A stretch of 64,000 nucleotides of DNA, taken from the NCBI GenBank assembly GCA_028692275.1, contig JAQUXR010000009.1:19437-83436 (forward strand). The letters run 5' to 3'. This stretch comes from Frisingicoccus sp009929615. GTDB lineage: Bacteria; Bacillota; Clostridia; Lachnospirales; Lachnospiraceae. Position 1 is the first letter of the stretch. Every line of letters starts with the position of its first letter. Positions 16,499-25,790 of this stretch are shown piece after piece. Below the pieces are notes generated by a model. That model did no database searches. It had not been told where the DNA came from and was given only the letters and a program-made list of their open reading frames with translations. The position numbers and the translations under genes are program-made.

Positions 16499-17218
16499 TT
16501 ATTTTTCATTTAACATGTCAACAATCTGTGCCTGAACGGAAGTTCCAAGAGATTTCTTTTCGGCAGGAGAGAGATTTTCAACATAAATAGGTGCGCCAAA
16601 CTGAATGGACACGGTCTGCTTTTTTACTCTTGGAAGATGGGTTTCGAAAATATTTTCCGTATTGTAAATGGCTACCGGGACAATAGGACAGCCTGTTTTC
16701 AATGCAATTTTAAAACCGCCTTCTTTAAATGGAAGCATTTCACCGCCCAGGTTACGCGTCCCTTCAGGAAAAAGGAAAATGGAAGTACCATTCTTTACTA
16801 AATCAATGCAGGACAGAATGGTTTTTAAGCCTTCGCGGACATTTTCCCGGTCCAGAAACTGGCAGTTCAGATAACGCATCCAGCGGCTGATACAAGGTAT
16901 TTTTTCCATTTCTTTTTTGGAAATAAAGCCGGTATTATTTTTCACCAGTGTATAACAGGTGACAATATCATAATAGCTCCGATGATTTCCTACATAGAGA
17001 ACAGGCGTGTCCTCGGGGACATTTTCCAGACCGGTAACATGGATGGTGGTTCCACTGATTTTCAAAATAATTTTAAAAGCACCAACAACAAAGCTTTGAG
17101 ACAGCTGGGCTTTGCGGTAAGGGTTAAAGTGCCCGATAATATTCATTACGAGGTATACGGGCAGACTGACAATTGAAAACAGTACTAAAAATAAAACGAT
17201 GGAAATAATACGTATCAT
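16499..17218 (-). CDS. plsC: 1-acyl-sn-glycerol-3-phosphate acyltransferase
   Basis: A 239-residue membrane-associated acyltransferase with an N-terminal membrane segment, the catalytic NHRSYYD (HX4D) motif and the FPEGTRN substrate motif. It converts lysophosphatidate and an acyl donor to phosphatidate in phospholipid synthesis. The start overlaps the malQ stop (ATGA), so the two genes are translationally coupled even though their functions differ. PlsC specificity is by family; another acyltransferase of this fold is possible. Confidence 0.88.
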   Translation of the reverse strand: MIRIISIVLFLVLFSIVSLPVYLVMNIIGHFNPYRKAQLSQSFVVGAFKIILKISGTTIHVTGLENVPEDTPVLYVGNHRSYYDIVTCYTLVKNNTGFISKKEMEKIPCISRWMRYLNCQFLDRENVREGLKTILSCIDLVKNGTSIFLFPEGTRNLGGEMLPFKEGGFKIALKTGCPIVPVAIYNTENIFETHLPRVKKQTVSIQFGAPIYVENLSPAEKKSLGTSVQAQIVDMLNEK

Positions 17219-18774
17219 TGTTCAACATCCTCCTCAGCTTCCGTACAGGATAAGTCTGGTAATTTTTCGTTACGGCCAAAAAGGCCGGATAGTTCTTTAA
17301 GGTAGGCAGCAGTGCCTGAATTTAACTGGTTATCTTCATAACGCCATGCCCAGTTCCCCATGCTTGTCCCGGGGGTATTCATTCGGCCGGAACTGTCCAG
17401 ACCAAAAACATCTTGAAGAGGGAAGAGGGTATAACGGGCAACGGAACTCATGGCGAGGCGGATAAAATCCCAGGCCACATTGTTGCCATCACAGTTCATA
17501 TACCGTCGAACCCGGTCCTGGGACTGGGGTGAGGCCTGTCGATACCATCCTACTGTAGTGTCGTTATCATGGGTTCCGGTATAGCAGACACAGTTTTCAA
17601 TGTAATGATGGGGCAGATAGTTATTATCGCGGATATCATCAAAAGCGAACTGAAGAATACGCATTCCGGGAAAATGATAGGTATCCCGTAGGTCTTCAAC
17701 AGATGGTGTGATAACACCGAGGTCTTCGGCGATAATAGGCAGACTGCCATTAAAAGCCTCCGTAATATGTCTTAAAAAGTCATGACCGGGGCCTTTTATC
17801 CATTTGCCATTAACTGCGGTTTCTTCACCATAAGGAATTGCCCAATAGGCTTCAAAACCACGGAAATGGTCAATGCGGAGCATATCTGTCATGGTGAGCT
17901 GGTAGGTAATACGGGAAATCCACCACTTATAGTTTTCTTTTTTATGAGCATCCCAGTCATAGAGAGGGTTTCCCCAAAGCTGTCCGGTTGCACTGAAATA
18001 ATCTGGAGGGACACCGGCAACAACCGTCGGGTACCCTTCTTTGTCTAACTGGAATAATTCTTTATGGGCCCAGACATCTGCACTGTCGGTGGATACAAAA
18101 ATTGGAATATCCCCAATAATCTGTATGCCATTGTCGTGGGCGTAATTTCGCAGTTCCTGCCACTGTTTAAAGAAGACATATTGAATAAACTGGTAGTAAT
18201 GCACGGTTTCTTCAAATTCCTTTAAAGCAGCAGCTTTTACAGCGGTGCTGGGAAAACGATAGGTTAAGTCCCATTCTGTCCATGGTTTTCCTCCGTGAAC
18301 CTCTTTGAGGGTCATGAAAAGGGCGTAGTCAGGCAGCCAGGCACTATTATCCAGACAAAAGGTCCGGAATTCATCAAGGAGAGAAACTACAGGGGTGCTG
18401 AGAAAGTTTTCGTGAGCTTTCTTCAACAAGGCTGTTTTAAATTCAATTAAAGGGCCGTAATCCACATGGGAATTATCCCACTCAGGATGTGGTGGTAAAT
18501 CTTCAGCTGTTAATAATTCCCAGTCGATTAACCGTTCCGGACTGATAATCAGCGGTTGTCCTGCAAAGGCGGAAAAAGCCTGATAAGGTGAGTCGCCAAA
18601 ACCTGTGTGACCTAAGGGCAGGCACTGCCAGAGAGTTTGTCCGGCTTCTTTTAAAAAATCTATAAAATGGTAGGCTCCCTTTCCAAGGTCCCCAATACCA
18701 TAGGGGCCCGGAAAGGAAGTTGGATGTACAAGAATTCCACTTTGTCGGAAGTCATCTTTTTTCTTTTGTTCCAT
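17215..18774 (-). CDS. malQ: 4-alpha-glucanotransferase (amylomaltase)
   Basis: A 519-residue GH77 enzyme that transfers alpha-1,4-glucan segments between maltooligosaccharides. Visible motifs are the N-terminal PTSFPGPYGIGDLG, GDIPIFV, the nucleophile region MLRIDHFRGFEAYW, the acid/base IAEDLG and TGTHDND. ATG 18774 is chosen for the GGGAGG just upstream; the frame runs further without a ribosome site. It lies 34 bases after the M15 peptidase and overlaps plsC. It complements the glgC/glgD glycogen genes elsewhere in the window. Confidence 0.93.
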   Translation of the reverse strand: MEQKKKDDFRQSGILVHPTSFPGPYGIGDLGKGAYHFIDFLKEAGQTLWQCLPLGHTGFGDSPYQAFSAFAGQPLIISPERLIDWELLTAEDLPPHPEWDNSHVDYGPLIEFKTALLKKAHENFLSTPVVSLLDEFRTFCLDNSAWLPDYALFMTLKEVHGGKPWTEWDLTYRFPSTAVKAAALKEFEETVHYYQFIQYVFFKQWQELRNYAHDNGIQIIGDIPIFVSTDSADVWAHKELFQLDKEGYPTVVAGVPPDYFSATGQLWGNPLYDWDAHKKENYKWWISRITYQLTMTDMLRIDHFRGFEAYWAIPYGEETAVNGKWIKGPGHDFLRHITEAFNGSLPIIAEDLGVITPSVEDLRDTYHFPGMRILQFAFDDIRDNNYLPHHYIENCVCYTGTHDNDTTVGWYRQASPQSQDRVRRYMNCDGNNVAWDFIRLAMSSVARYTLFPLQDVFGLDSSGRMNTPGTSMGNWAWRYEDNQLNSGTAAYLKELSGLFGRNEKLPDLSCTEAEEDVEQ

Positions 18775-18808
18775 AATTACCTCCCGTGTAAATATATTTA
18801 TTCTTATC

Positions 18809-19408
18809 CTATAATACACGATTTTTGGGGGAAAGCATAGAGTTTTGATAGTATTCTTCCAAAGTGAGGCCCATATTATCCAGGTAGCGGGCAAGTGGTA
18901 CACCAACATAACGAAAATGCCAGGGTTCATAGGCATAGCCGGTAATATGTTCTTTTCCTGCGGGATATCTGAGGATAAAACCATAATTGGAGGCATTTTG
19001 CTGAAGCCACTGGCCTTCCGGAGTAGCTTCAAAGTCGGTTGACAGGGCGGAACCGATGGAAGGCGTCGAGATGTCCATAGCCAGACCGGTCTGGTGTTCA
19101 CTTTGTCCCGGCTGAGCGGAGTAGAGAGAGGTGTGGGCTTCGCCCTTGACGGCAAGATTTTGTTCATAAATACTTTTTTGACGGTCATAGGAGCGATAAC
19201 CGGATACGCCAATCAGGTCAAGGCCGGCAGCAGTACTATCACGAAACATGTTTTCCATAGCCTGTGCGGCAGGCTCCCGCATATAATTGCGATTGTCATC
19301 ACCAATATAGGCAAAGGGGATTTCAACAGGGACCATATCCGATGGAATATAATCGGAAGGCAGGGGATTTTCCTTATTTACGAGGATTCCCAGATAATCA
19401 TTACTCAT
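18809..19408 (-). CDS. M15 family D-alanyl-D-alanine carboxypeptidase-like protein
   Basis: A 199-residue VanY-type M15 peptidase with SGYRSYDRQ, the zinc motif SEHQTGLAMDIS (His and Asp ligands) and EPWHFRYVG (Glu base and His ligand). The family trims D-Ala from peptidoglycan precursors or stem peptides. No signal peptide or membrane anchor is present, and the frame upstream of ATG 19408 has no alternative start before a stop, so export is unexplained. The ribosome site is weak. It is first in a possible operon with malQ and plsC. Confidence 0.82.
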   Translation of the reverse strand: MSNDYLGILVNKENPLPSDYIPSDMVPVEIPFAYIGDDNRNYMREPAAQAMENMFRDSTAAGLDLIGVSGYRSYDRQKSIYEQNLAVKGEAHTSLYSAQPGQSEHQTGLAMDISTPSIGSALSTDFEATPEGQWLQQNASNYGFILRYPAGKEHITGYAYEPWHFRYVGVPLARYLDNMGLTLEEYYQNSMLSPKNRVL

Positions 19409-19520
19409 AGAATCACCGAATAAAACTTTAGTTTAATTTATGTAGGAAAAGACAGAAGGTGAAGGAACCATCAAATAAAAGCGTGCATATCTTAATTTAG
19501 AATAGTGATGGGAGGCCATT

Positions 19521-19886
19521 ATGGATTATCGAAATTTACATCAAATGAATCTGTATGACGTTTTTGGTGACAGTCCCTGGTCCCAGGAAGATGTTTTCCT
19601 GAAAGATAGAGAATATATGAAGAAAATGTATCCAAAACAGAGCCGTCAGTTCTTTGAATGGATTGAAGATGTATGTGATGAAGAAGAGTATGATGGAAGC
19701 TGCATGTATGACGAATATCCGGACAATGCAGCGGTTGGAAGACTGGTGGAAAAAATCTATGAAAAGGCCGGAAGACCAGAGCCTGAAGAACTGAATAAGG
19801 CGATGCTGCTGAGTATGCTTTATGATGAAATCTGCTATCGGAGATGCCGGCGCAGGGAATTCAAACAGCACCTTTATGCACGATAA
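19521..19886 (+). CDS. conserved hypothetical acidic protein
   Basis: A 121-residue soluble protein, acidic in the middle (DVCDEEEYDGSCMYDEYPDN) and basic at the end (RRCRRREFKQH). Not recognised beyond resemblance to hypothetical proteins of Lachnospiraceae. GGGAGG precedes the ATG. It is transcribed divergently from the M15 peptidase and lies 97 bases before a methyltransferase gene. It appears helical, with no signal peptide. Confidence 0.65.
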   Translation: MDYRNLHQMNLYDVFGDSPWSQEDVFLKDREYMKKMYPKQSRQFFEWIEDVCDEEEYDGSCMYDEYPDNAAVGRLVEKIYEKAGRPEPEELNKAMLLSMLYDEICYRRCRRREFKQHLYAR

Positions 19887-19983
19887 AAATCCTGGGGCGG
19901 TGCAGGCCGCCCCTTGTGAATTGACACCGGACATGGTAAACTATCTGGAGAGGTTTTGAGACTTTATAAGGAAGGAATAAGCC

Positions 19984-21177
19984 ATGAAACAACTGGAAGA
20001 AATTTTAAATCAGGTTTTAAATTGGGAATTAATGGATATCACTTTGAGCAATCGTAAGAAAGCCGGAGAGATTCAGAAGATTAAAGTGCGCCCGGTTATT
20101 ATTAAGGACAAGCTGGTCTTCCAGGCTGCCCAATACACAAAGACCCAGGTTTTTCATAAAAATATCGAAGAAGATCAGGCAAAGGCGTGGCTGTTGGATA
20201 ACATTCAGAATGCGTTCAAGCAGACACTGATTAAAGCCGGGGATAAAGAATATACCGTGCTGTCCGGGAAAAAAGGGAATGTGACAGTGAAGGAACGAAA
20301 GGCATCGAATTGTAAAAAGGCTGATAAACAGGACCTTTCTCATAATCGAAAGAAAACCTATATTCTTCCGGAAGGGACGCCGGTTCCGTTTTTAGTGGAC
20401 CTGGGTGTGATGACATGTGATGGAAAGATTGTTCGGTCGAAATATGATAAATATCGTCAGATTAACCGGTTTTTGGAGTTTATACAGGATATTTTACCGG
20501 AACTGCCTAAGGATAGACCATTGTCGATTATTGATTTCGGGTGTGGAAAGTCCTATTTAACCTTTGCCATGTACTATTATTTATGTATTTGTCTGGGCTA
20601 TGAGGTGAAGATGACCGGCCTGGATTTAAAGATGGATGTCATCAGTCATTGTAATGCACTGAAAGATAAATATGGTTATGAACATTTGGAATTTATTCAT
20701 GGAGATATTGCTGATTTTGATGGCGCAGATGCGGTGGACATGGTGGTGACTCTGCATGCCTGTGATACGGCTACAGATTATGCTTTACAAAAAGCCATTG
20801 GCTGGAATGCCAGGGTGATTTTATCCGTGCCTTGCTGTCAGCATGAGTTGAACCGGCAGATTGTCAACGAGGAATTGTCACCGATACTTCAATATGGTTT
20901 ACTTAAGGAACGGATGTCGGCACTTATTACGGATGGACTCCGGGGACAGCTTTTAGAAATTATGGGGTATAAGACCCAGTTGCTGGAGTTTATTGATATG
21001 GAGCATACACCTAAGAATATTTTAATCCGTGGTGTAAAAACAGGAATTTCCAGAGAGAAGCAGAAGAAAGCATTGGAAGCTTATCGAACTTGTGCGGCGG
21101 CAGTTCATGGAGAATTGACGTTATTTAAGCTGTTGCAGCCGAGTCTTGAGAAAGAGGAAGAAATAAAACATGGGTGA
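19984..21177 (+). CDS. SAM-dependent methyltransferase (Methyltransf_32 type)
   Basis: A 397-residue protein. The first 150 residues hold a basic, possibly nucleic-acid-binding region; a class I methyltransferase fold follows with motif I IIDFGCGKSYLTFAMYYY (about residues 181-198), an acidic TGLDLK post-I motif and VVTLHACDTATDYAL. The pattern matches the PF13679 family that includes eukaryotic METTL25/RRNAD1-like proteins; an rRNA or tRNA target is plausible but not shown. AAGGAA precedes the ATG. It overlaps the next gene by eight bases. Confidence 0.8.
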   Translation: MKQLEEILNQVLNWELMDITLSNRKKAGEIQKIKVRPVIIKDKLVFQAAQYTKTQVFHKNIEEDQAKAWLLDNIQNAFKQTLIKAGDKEYTVLSGKKGNVTVKERKASNCKKADKQDLSHNRKKTYILPEGTPVPFLVDLGVMTCDGKIVRSKYDKYRQINRFLEFIQDILPELPKDRPLSIIDFGCGKSYLTFAMYYYLCICLGYEVKMTGLDLKMDVISHCNALKDKYGYEHLEFIHGDIADFDGADAVDMVVTLHACDTATDYALQKAIGWNARVILSVPCCQHELNRQIVNEELSPILQYGLLKERMSALITDGLRGQLLEIMGYKTQLLEFIDMEHTPKNILIRGVKTGISREKQKKALEAYRTCAAAVHGELTLFKLLQPSLEKEEEIKHG

Positions 21178-23725
21178 TAAAAAGAAGATAATATTTGTTA
21201 TAGGTTTTTATTTAATATCCTTTGTTGTAACCCTATTGGTTGCCAGTCAGATACTTAACTATGAGCGGACCCATCCGTCAAGAAATCAGGGGGACACGTC
21301 ACTGGTGCGTCTGTATGTCAGAAACAGCGGTCTGCTTATTAATGAGATGGACGGCTATACACAGCAGATGAATGCCGCCTATCTGCGAGGCAGTATTACA
21401 CCGGTTTCAGAGAATAAAACGATTACACTGCAATTTGCAGAGCCGGAATCCAATGTAGTAACAGTACGTTACTCTTTGATGGATGAGAATAACGCAGAGG
21501 AGATTGAGTCCGGGGAATGCCCGGAAATCCAGCGAGTTGAAGGACAGCGGCAGACTCAGATTGTTTTTAATACAGATTTACAGTCAGGTAAGGAATATTG
21601 TCTGAATCTGACGGTAGAAGATGATGCAGATAATACGTGTTATTATTATACGCGAGTTCTTTATGGCAATGATTTAATGGCATATGATAAACTTCAGTTT
21701 GCCATGGATTTTCATAATGCAACCTTTGAAAAAACAGCAGCCTCAAGAATTGCGGAGTATCTCACATCAGCTACAGAAGGAGTCAGTGATGATTTCAGAA
21801 GAGTGACGATTGCATCTGACAGTGAAACCATTACCTGGGGTAATTTGAATCCGGAGATTGTGGGAGACGTTCAGACCAATATTTTAAATCTGGACAGCCA
21901 GAATGGGGAAATCCAGATGGTGTATGAGATTGTGGCCAGGGATGACAGTGGTAATGATTATAACTACATGGTAAAAGAGTACTACAGCGTGGCCAGTACA
22001 GGAAGTTCGGTAGACCTTCTGGATTATTCCAGAACGATGGAAGAAAAACTGGACAATCAGTCCTTTGTGTTCAATAATAATCAGCTCCGTTTAGGAATGG
22101 TTGACGAGAACAAACTGGATGTGCAGGTTTATGGTAAAGAAGAGCCGGTGGAAGAAGAATCTGAAACCGGAGAGGATAGTCAGAATGCTGAAAGCACAGA
22201 ATATAATACTTATATTAGTTTTGTGGCTGATGGCGGGTTATGGGTTTATAATACAAAAGATAATATTCTGACCCAGGCCTTTGGATATGAGCGTAGGGCT
22301 CAGGGAAGCCTTAGAGCCGCCAGTTATCTGGAGCATGGGGTTAAGGTGCTGAGAACAGAAGAAAACGGCGATTTATATTTTGCAGTGTATGGTTACGTCT
22401 ATAATGGAGATAATGAAGGCCGATTTGGTATTGAAGTTAACCGTTACAACCGGGCGGATGGTACCTATTCTGAAGTATTGTTTATTCCATATGATAAGAA
22501 CTTTACGATGCTGAATCGCGGTATTCAGAAGATGGCCTTTATAGATGATGATAATATGCTGTACCTGTGCCTCGAAGATACCATTTATCAGTTTGATGTT
22601 GTGCTGAAGGAGGCAACTATTCTTCTGGAGCAGGCGGAATCTGAAAATTGTGCGATTGCCGAGGATGGCCATAGTCTTGTGGTTTCAAACATGGATGATT
22701 CGAGTCAGGTCACCAGTATTGAATGGAGCAATCTGGAAACGGGAGAAAGTCAGACCATTGAAAGTGGCAGCCAGAGCATTCAGATGTTTGGAATGCTGGG
22801 AGAAAATCTGGTCTATGGTGCGGGTGCTGTGGGCAGTGAAGCAGATGGTCTGGATGTGCTGTATATTGTTGATTTTCAGTTGAATGTATTAAAGGAATAC
22901 AGAGTAGAAGGCGGCTATATCAGTGATGTTGTTATCAATGGTGATTTACTGGAGATATCCAGAAAAAATACAAACAATGGAGATATGCCGGTGGACTACA
23001 TTTTATATAATCAGGCAAATGGACAGACGGCCAGTGCGGAAGATGTAACCGAGGAAGTGCGGATGAAGGAAACCTGGCTGACCATTGATGAGTACGGAAA
23101 TACGACACCGGTTGTCCTCTTTGCCCGTGCTATTGAGGCTTACCGGAATACCCAGATGGATTTCGCTGTTCAGACGGCAGAATATGCAGGATTCTATGTT
23201 TATGAGGGGGATAACCTTTTCAAATATCCAGCCTTTAAGGAGGCTTATCAGGAAGCATTAGCCGAGGGTGGAAAGATTCTTGATGGGCAGGGTAAAATTA
23301 TAGGCCGCCCGGTAAGCGCATCCGGCGAGGTGGATCTGGATGGCTATACCATTGCACTGGCAGAGTCAGATGAACAGGCCCAGCAGAAAGCTGTGCTTGA
23401 GTGGATTATGGATTATGAAAACATTGAAGGAGAGATAGCCCTGTCCGCTTCAGGTATGTTTGAAAATCTGGAAGCTAATTTGCCGGATTTCCATGTCGTT
23501 GATATGAGCGGCATGTCTTTAAATGATGCCCTGCCGATGATTACAGAAGGGAAACCGCTGGTTGTCAAAAACAGCGAAGGAACCTGGTGTGTTATCGAAG
23601 GATATAAAAATGGTTACATTGTTGTAGCAGATCCAAAGGATGGTACGGTTTCCGGATACGAGTGGGATTCTGCCGTAAATGGAATTGGTTCATCGGGAAA
23701 TGTTATTTATAGTTATTACAAATAA
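21170..23725 (+). CDS. large membrane-anchored extracytoplasmic protein, unknown function
   Basis: An 851-residue protein with a basic N-terminus and one membrane anchor at residues 7-27, followed by a long extracytoplasmic part. Residues about 350-640 consist of repeating beta-strand blocks such as ADGGLWVYN, YLCLEDTIYQFD and LDVLYIVDFQLNV, suggestive of a beta-propeller. The last 60 residues (PLVVKNSEG, CVIEGYKNGYIVVADP) resemble the end of a C39-like peptidase domain, but the His and the catalytic Cys are not evident. No named family recognised. The start overlaps the methyltransferase gene by eight bases. Confidence 0.75.
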   Translation: MGDKKKIIFVIGFYLISFVVTLLVASQILNYERTHPSRNQGDTSLVRLYVRNSGLLINEMDGYTQQMNAAYLRGSITPVSENKTITLQFAEPESNVVTVRYSLMDENNAEEIESGECPEIQRVEGQRQTQIVFNTDLQSGKEYCLNLTVEDDADNTCYYYTRVLYGNDLMAYDKLQFAMDFHNATFEKTAASRIAEYLTSATEGVSDDFRRVTIASDSETITWGNLNPEIVGDVQTNILNLDSQNGEIQMVYEIVARDDSGNDYNYMVKEYYSVASTGSSVDLLDYSRTMEEKLDNQSFVFNNNQLRLGMVDENKLDVQVYGKEEPVEEESETGEDSQNAESTEYNTYISFVADGGLWVYNTKDNILTQAFGYERRAQGSLRAASYLEHGVKVLRTEENGDLYFAVYGYVYNGDNEGRFGIEVNRYNRADGTYSEVLFIPYDKNFTMLNRGIQKMAFIDDDNMLYLCLEDTIYQFDVVLKEATILLEQAESENCAIAEDGHSLVVSNMDDSSQVTSIEWSNLETGESQTIESGSQSIQMFGMLGENLVYGAGAVGSEADGLDVLYIVDFQLNVLKEYRVEGGYISDVVINGDLLEISRKNTNNGDMPVDYILYNQANGQTASAEDVTEEVRMKETWLTIDEYGNTTPVVLFARAIEAYRNTQMDFAVQTAEYAGFYVYEGDNLFKYPAFKEAYQEALAEGGKILDGQGKIIGRPVSASGEVDLDGYTIALAESDEQAQQKAVLEWIMDYENIEGEIALSASGMFENLEANLPDFHVVDMSGMSLNDALPMITEGKPLVVKNSEGTWCVIEGYKNGYIVVADPKDGTVSGYEWDSAVNGIGSSGNVIYSYYK

Positions 23726-23737
23726 TTGGAGGTACCT

Positions 23738-24061
23738 ATGATTATTGATGGAAATGCCAAAGAAATTGCAGCTATGGAACAGTTTCACAAGGGGAATCGG
23801 CCGGAGGGGCTGCGTCTGCAGGAGGAATTTGCCTCTGAATTTCGTGAAGAGTATAAGGAGAAAGACCATTGCTCCTGCCAAAAGGCCTGTCGTTACCATG
23901 GAAATTGCAAAGAATGTGTAGCTATTCACAGAGCTCATCAGGAGCATGTGCCAAACTGTATGAGACCGTTGATTAATAAAAAATTGAAGAGCTTATCTGA
24001 GTTGACGGAGCATACCATCGCCAATGAAATTGAGCCTCCAAAAGAAATTTTACGAAAGTAG
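23738..24061 (+). CDS. small cysteine/histidine-rich protein, probably metal-binding
   Basis: A 107-residue protein with a compact cluster of Cys45, 47, 51, 57, 60 and 74 mixed with His44, 54, 64, 67 and 70, in the order CSCQKACRYHGNCKEC followed by HRAHQEH and PNC. Such spacing suggests a zinc or iron-sulfur site. No named family recognised. ATG 23738 is chosen because TGGAGG lies 5 bases upstream; the frame begins 12 bases earlier without a ribosome site. It follows the 851-residue protein by 12 bases and is probably co-transcribed. Confidence 0.75.
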   Translation: MIIDGNAKEIAAMEQFHKGNRPEGLRLQEEFASEFREEYKEKDHCSCQKACRYHGNCKECVAIHRAHQEHVPNCMRPLINKKLKSLSELTEHTIANEIEPPKEILRK

Positions 24062-24077
24062 AAAAGGGGAGAGTCGT

Positions 24078-24491
24078 ATGTGGTTTGTATTAGCGCTATT
24101 GTCGGCTGTTTTTGCGGCATTAACATCGATATTGGCAAAGATTGGTATTGACGGTGTCAATTCAAATCTTGCAACAGCCATACGAACAGTGGTTGTTTTA
24201 GTGATGGCCTGGGGAATGGTATTTTTGACAGGTAATCAGGGAGGAATGGCTGATATCAGTAAGAAAAGCTGGATGTTTTTAATATTATCCGGACTTGCGA
24301 CGGGGGCCTCCTGGCTCTGCTACTACAAAGCCCTTCAACTGGGGGATGCATCAAAAGTCGTACCTGTAGATAAATTAAGTGTGGTTATTACCCTTATTTT
24401 GGCATTTGCCTTTCTGCATGAGAATTTTACATCAAAATCCATAGTAGGTGCCGTTTTAATCACAGCAGGGACGCTGGTTATGGTTTTATAA
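24078..24491 (+). CDS. half-size EamA/DMT family transporter
   Basis: A 137-residue membrane protein with about five segments and the features of a single EamA domain (LAKIGIDGVNS, ASWLCYYKALQLGDASKVVPVDKLS, and a closing GAVLITAGTLVMVL). Usual DMT transporters have two such domains in about 300 residues, so this should act as a homodimer. Substrate unknown. ATG 24078 has AAGGGGAG 6 bases upstream. It follows the Cys-rich protein closely and ends at a strong terminator. Confidence 0.85.
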   Translation: MWFVLALLSAVFAALTSILAKIGIDGVNSNLATAIRTVVVLVMAWGMVFLTGNQGGMADISKKSWMFLILSGLATGASWLCYYKALQLGDASKVVPVDKLSVVITLILAFAFLHENFTSKSIVGAVLITAGTLVMVL

Positions 24492-24510
24492 GACATAGAG
24501 AATAATAAAA

Positions 24511-24543
24511 AAGGCGCTGAAAAAGTATTTTCAGCGCCTTTTG
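24511..24543. terminator. bidirectional terminator
   Basis: A perfect 13-bp stem (24511-24523 with 24528-24540) with four-base loop and flanking A and T runs lies between the convergent EamA and aminopeptidase genes. Confidence 0.92.
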
Positions 24544-24547
24544 GTAT

Positions 24548-25663
24548 TTACTGTAAGTTTTCCGGATTTAATCCATCTAATTCGGGAAGAATAAAACGGC
24601 CATCCTTACGAATAAGAACATCATCAAACCAGATGCTGCCGCCGCCATATTCCGGGCGCTGGATGCATACCAAATCCCAATGAATAGCTGAGTGGTTACC
24701 GTTTGGTGCCTCATCATAGCAGTTACCCGGTGTGAAATGGAAAGAGCCCATAATCTTTTCGTCAAAGAGGGTGTCTTTCATAGGCGTCAGAATATATGGA
24801 TTAACACCAAGGGCAAATTCGCCGATAAAACGAGCTCCTTCATCGGTGTTCAGAACCTGGTTAATGCGTTCGGTATCGTTGGCTGTGGCTTTAATAATTT
24901 TACCATTTTCAAAGGTAAAGGAAATATTCTCAAAGGTAAAGCCCTGGAAAACAGCCGGTGTATTGTAAGAGAGGGTTCCGTTAATAGAATCCCGGACGGG
25001 AGCCGTGTAGACCTCGCCATCGGGAATGTTCATATTCCCGGCACATTTGATGGCGGGAACACCTTTGATGGAGAAGGTTAAATCGGTGCCAGGCCCCTCA
25101 ATATGGACTTTATCGGTTTTATTCATAAGGTCAATAAGAGGCGTCATGGCTTCACCCATCTTCTCATAGTCTAAACAGCAGACATCAAAATAAAAGTCCT
25201 CAAAGGCTTCCAGACTCTGGCCGTTGAGCTGAGCCATAGCATTATTCGGATAACGCATAACACACCAGCGGAGCTTTGGTATACGAATCTTGTGATGGAC
25301 AGGAGTGCTGTAAAGCCGTTCGTAGAGGGCAAGATTTTCAGCAGGAACATCGGCATTCTCAGAAACATTATCTGAACCGCGGACAGCCAGATAACAGTCC
25401 ATCTGTCCCATCTCCCGAGCATCCACCCGGGCCATTAGACGAAGCTGTTCTTCTGTACAATGAAGCAGCATCTCCCGTTGAACCCGGGGATTAGTATAGT
25501 GTGGAAAAGGCAGGGCACCGGCATCGTAAGTCTCTTTAATGAGCTGACGGGCCAGGTCTTCTGTGCTTTCTCCGGTGTAGTGGATATATACTTTATCTCC
25601 AGGTTTAACCTGAATAGATTTGTGAATCAGATTATGAGCAAATACTTTAATACGTTGGTCCAT
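24548..25663 (-). CDS. M29 family aminopeptidase
   Basis: A 371-residue protein of the thermophilic aminopeptidase (M29, AmpS/PepS) family, which removes N-terminal residues from peptides with a two-metal site. Visible family blocks are the N-terminal KPGDKVYIHYTGES, GTDLTFSIKG, NIPDGEVYTAPV with a metal-binding Glu, FTFENISFTFENGKI and the late GNHSAIHWDLV. No signal peptide, so cytoplasmic peptide recycling is expected. AAAGGA precedes the ATG. It is probably monocistronic and divergent from asnS. Confidence 0.9.
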   Translation of the reverse strand: MDQRIKVFAHNLIHKSIQVKPGDKVYIHYTGESTEDLARQLIKETYDAGALPFPHYTNPRVQREMLLHCTEEQLRLMARVDAREMGQMDCYLAVRGSDNVSENADVPAENLALYERLYSTPVHHKIRIPKLRWCVMRYPNNAMAQLNGQSLEAFEDFYFDVCCLDYEKMGEAMTPLIDLMNKTDKVHIEGPGTDLTFSIKGVPAIKCAGNMNIPDGEVYTAPVRDSINGTLSYNTPAVFQGFTFENISFTFENGKIIKATANDTERINQVLNTDEGARFIGEFALGVNPYILTPMKDTLFDEKIMGSFHFTPGNCYDEAPNGNHSAIHWDLVCIQRPEYGGGSIWFDDVLIRKDGRFILPELDGLNPENLQ

Positions 25664-25730
25664 AATGAAACTTCCTTTCTATATTTAACTGCGAAATTAT
25701 TATACAACCGAATGTGATGGAAGTCTAGGG

Positions 25731-25759
25731 TTTACGAAAGGGAAATTATACGGTAAAAT
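25731..25759 (+). promoter_or_regulatory. sigma-70-type promoter of asnS
   Basis: TTTACG (25731-25736) and TAAAAT (25754-25759) are separated by 17 bases, about 25 bases before the start of transcription expected and 31 bases before the asnS ATG. The leader is too short for a T-box. Confidence 0.6.
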
Positions 25760-25790
25760 GTAAAAAGATTGATTATACGGGGGTATTGAT

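Noticed and set aside
17215..19212. Extended malQ start, adding about 146 residues
   Set aside because: The extension runs through the M15 peptidase gene in another frame and has no ribosome site; GGGAGG just before ATG 18774 fits the family N-terminus.
25764..25790. T-box leader in front of asnS
   Set aside because: A promoter lies only about 31 bases before the ATG, leaving no room for a T-box, and no T-box bulge sequence is present.
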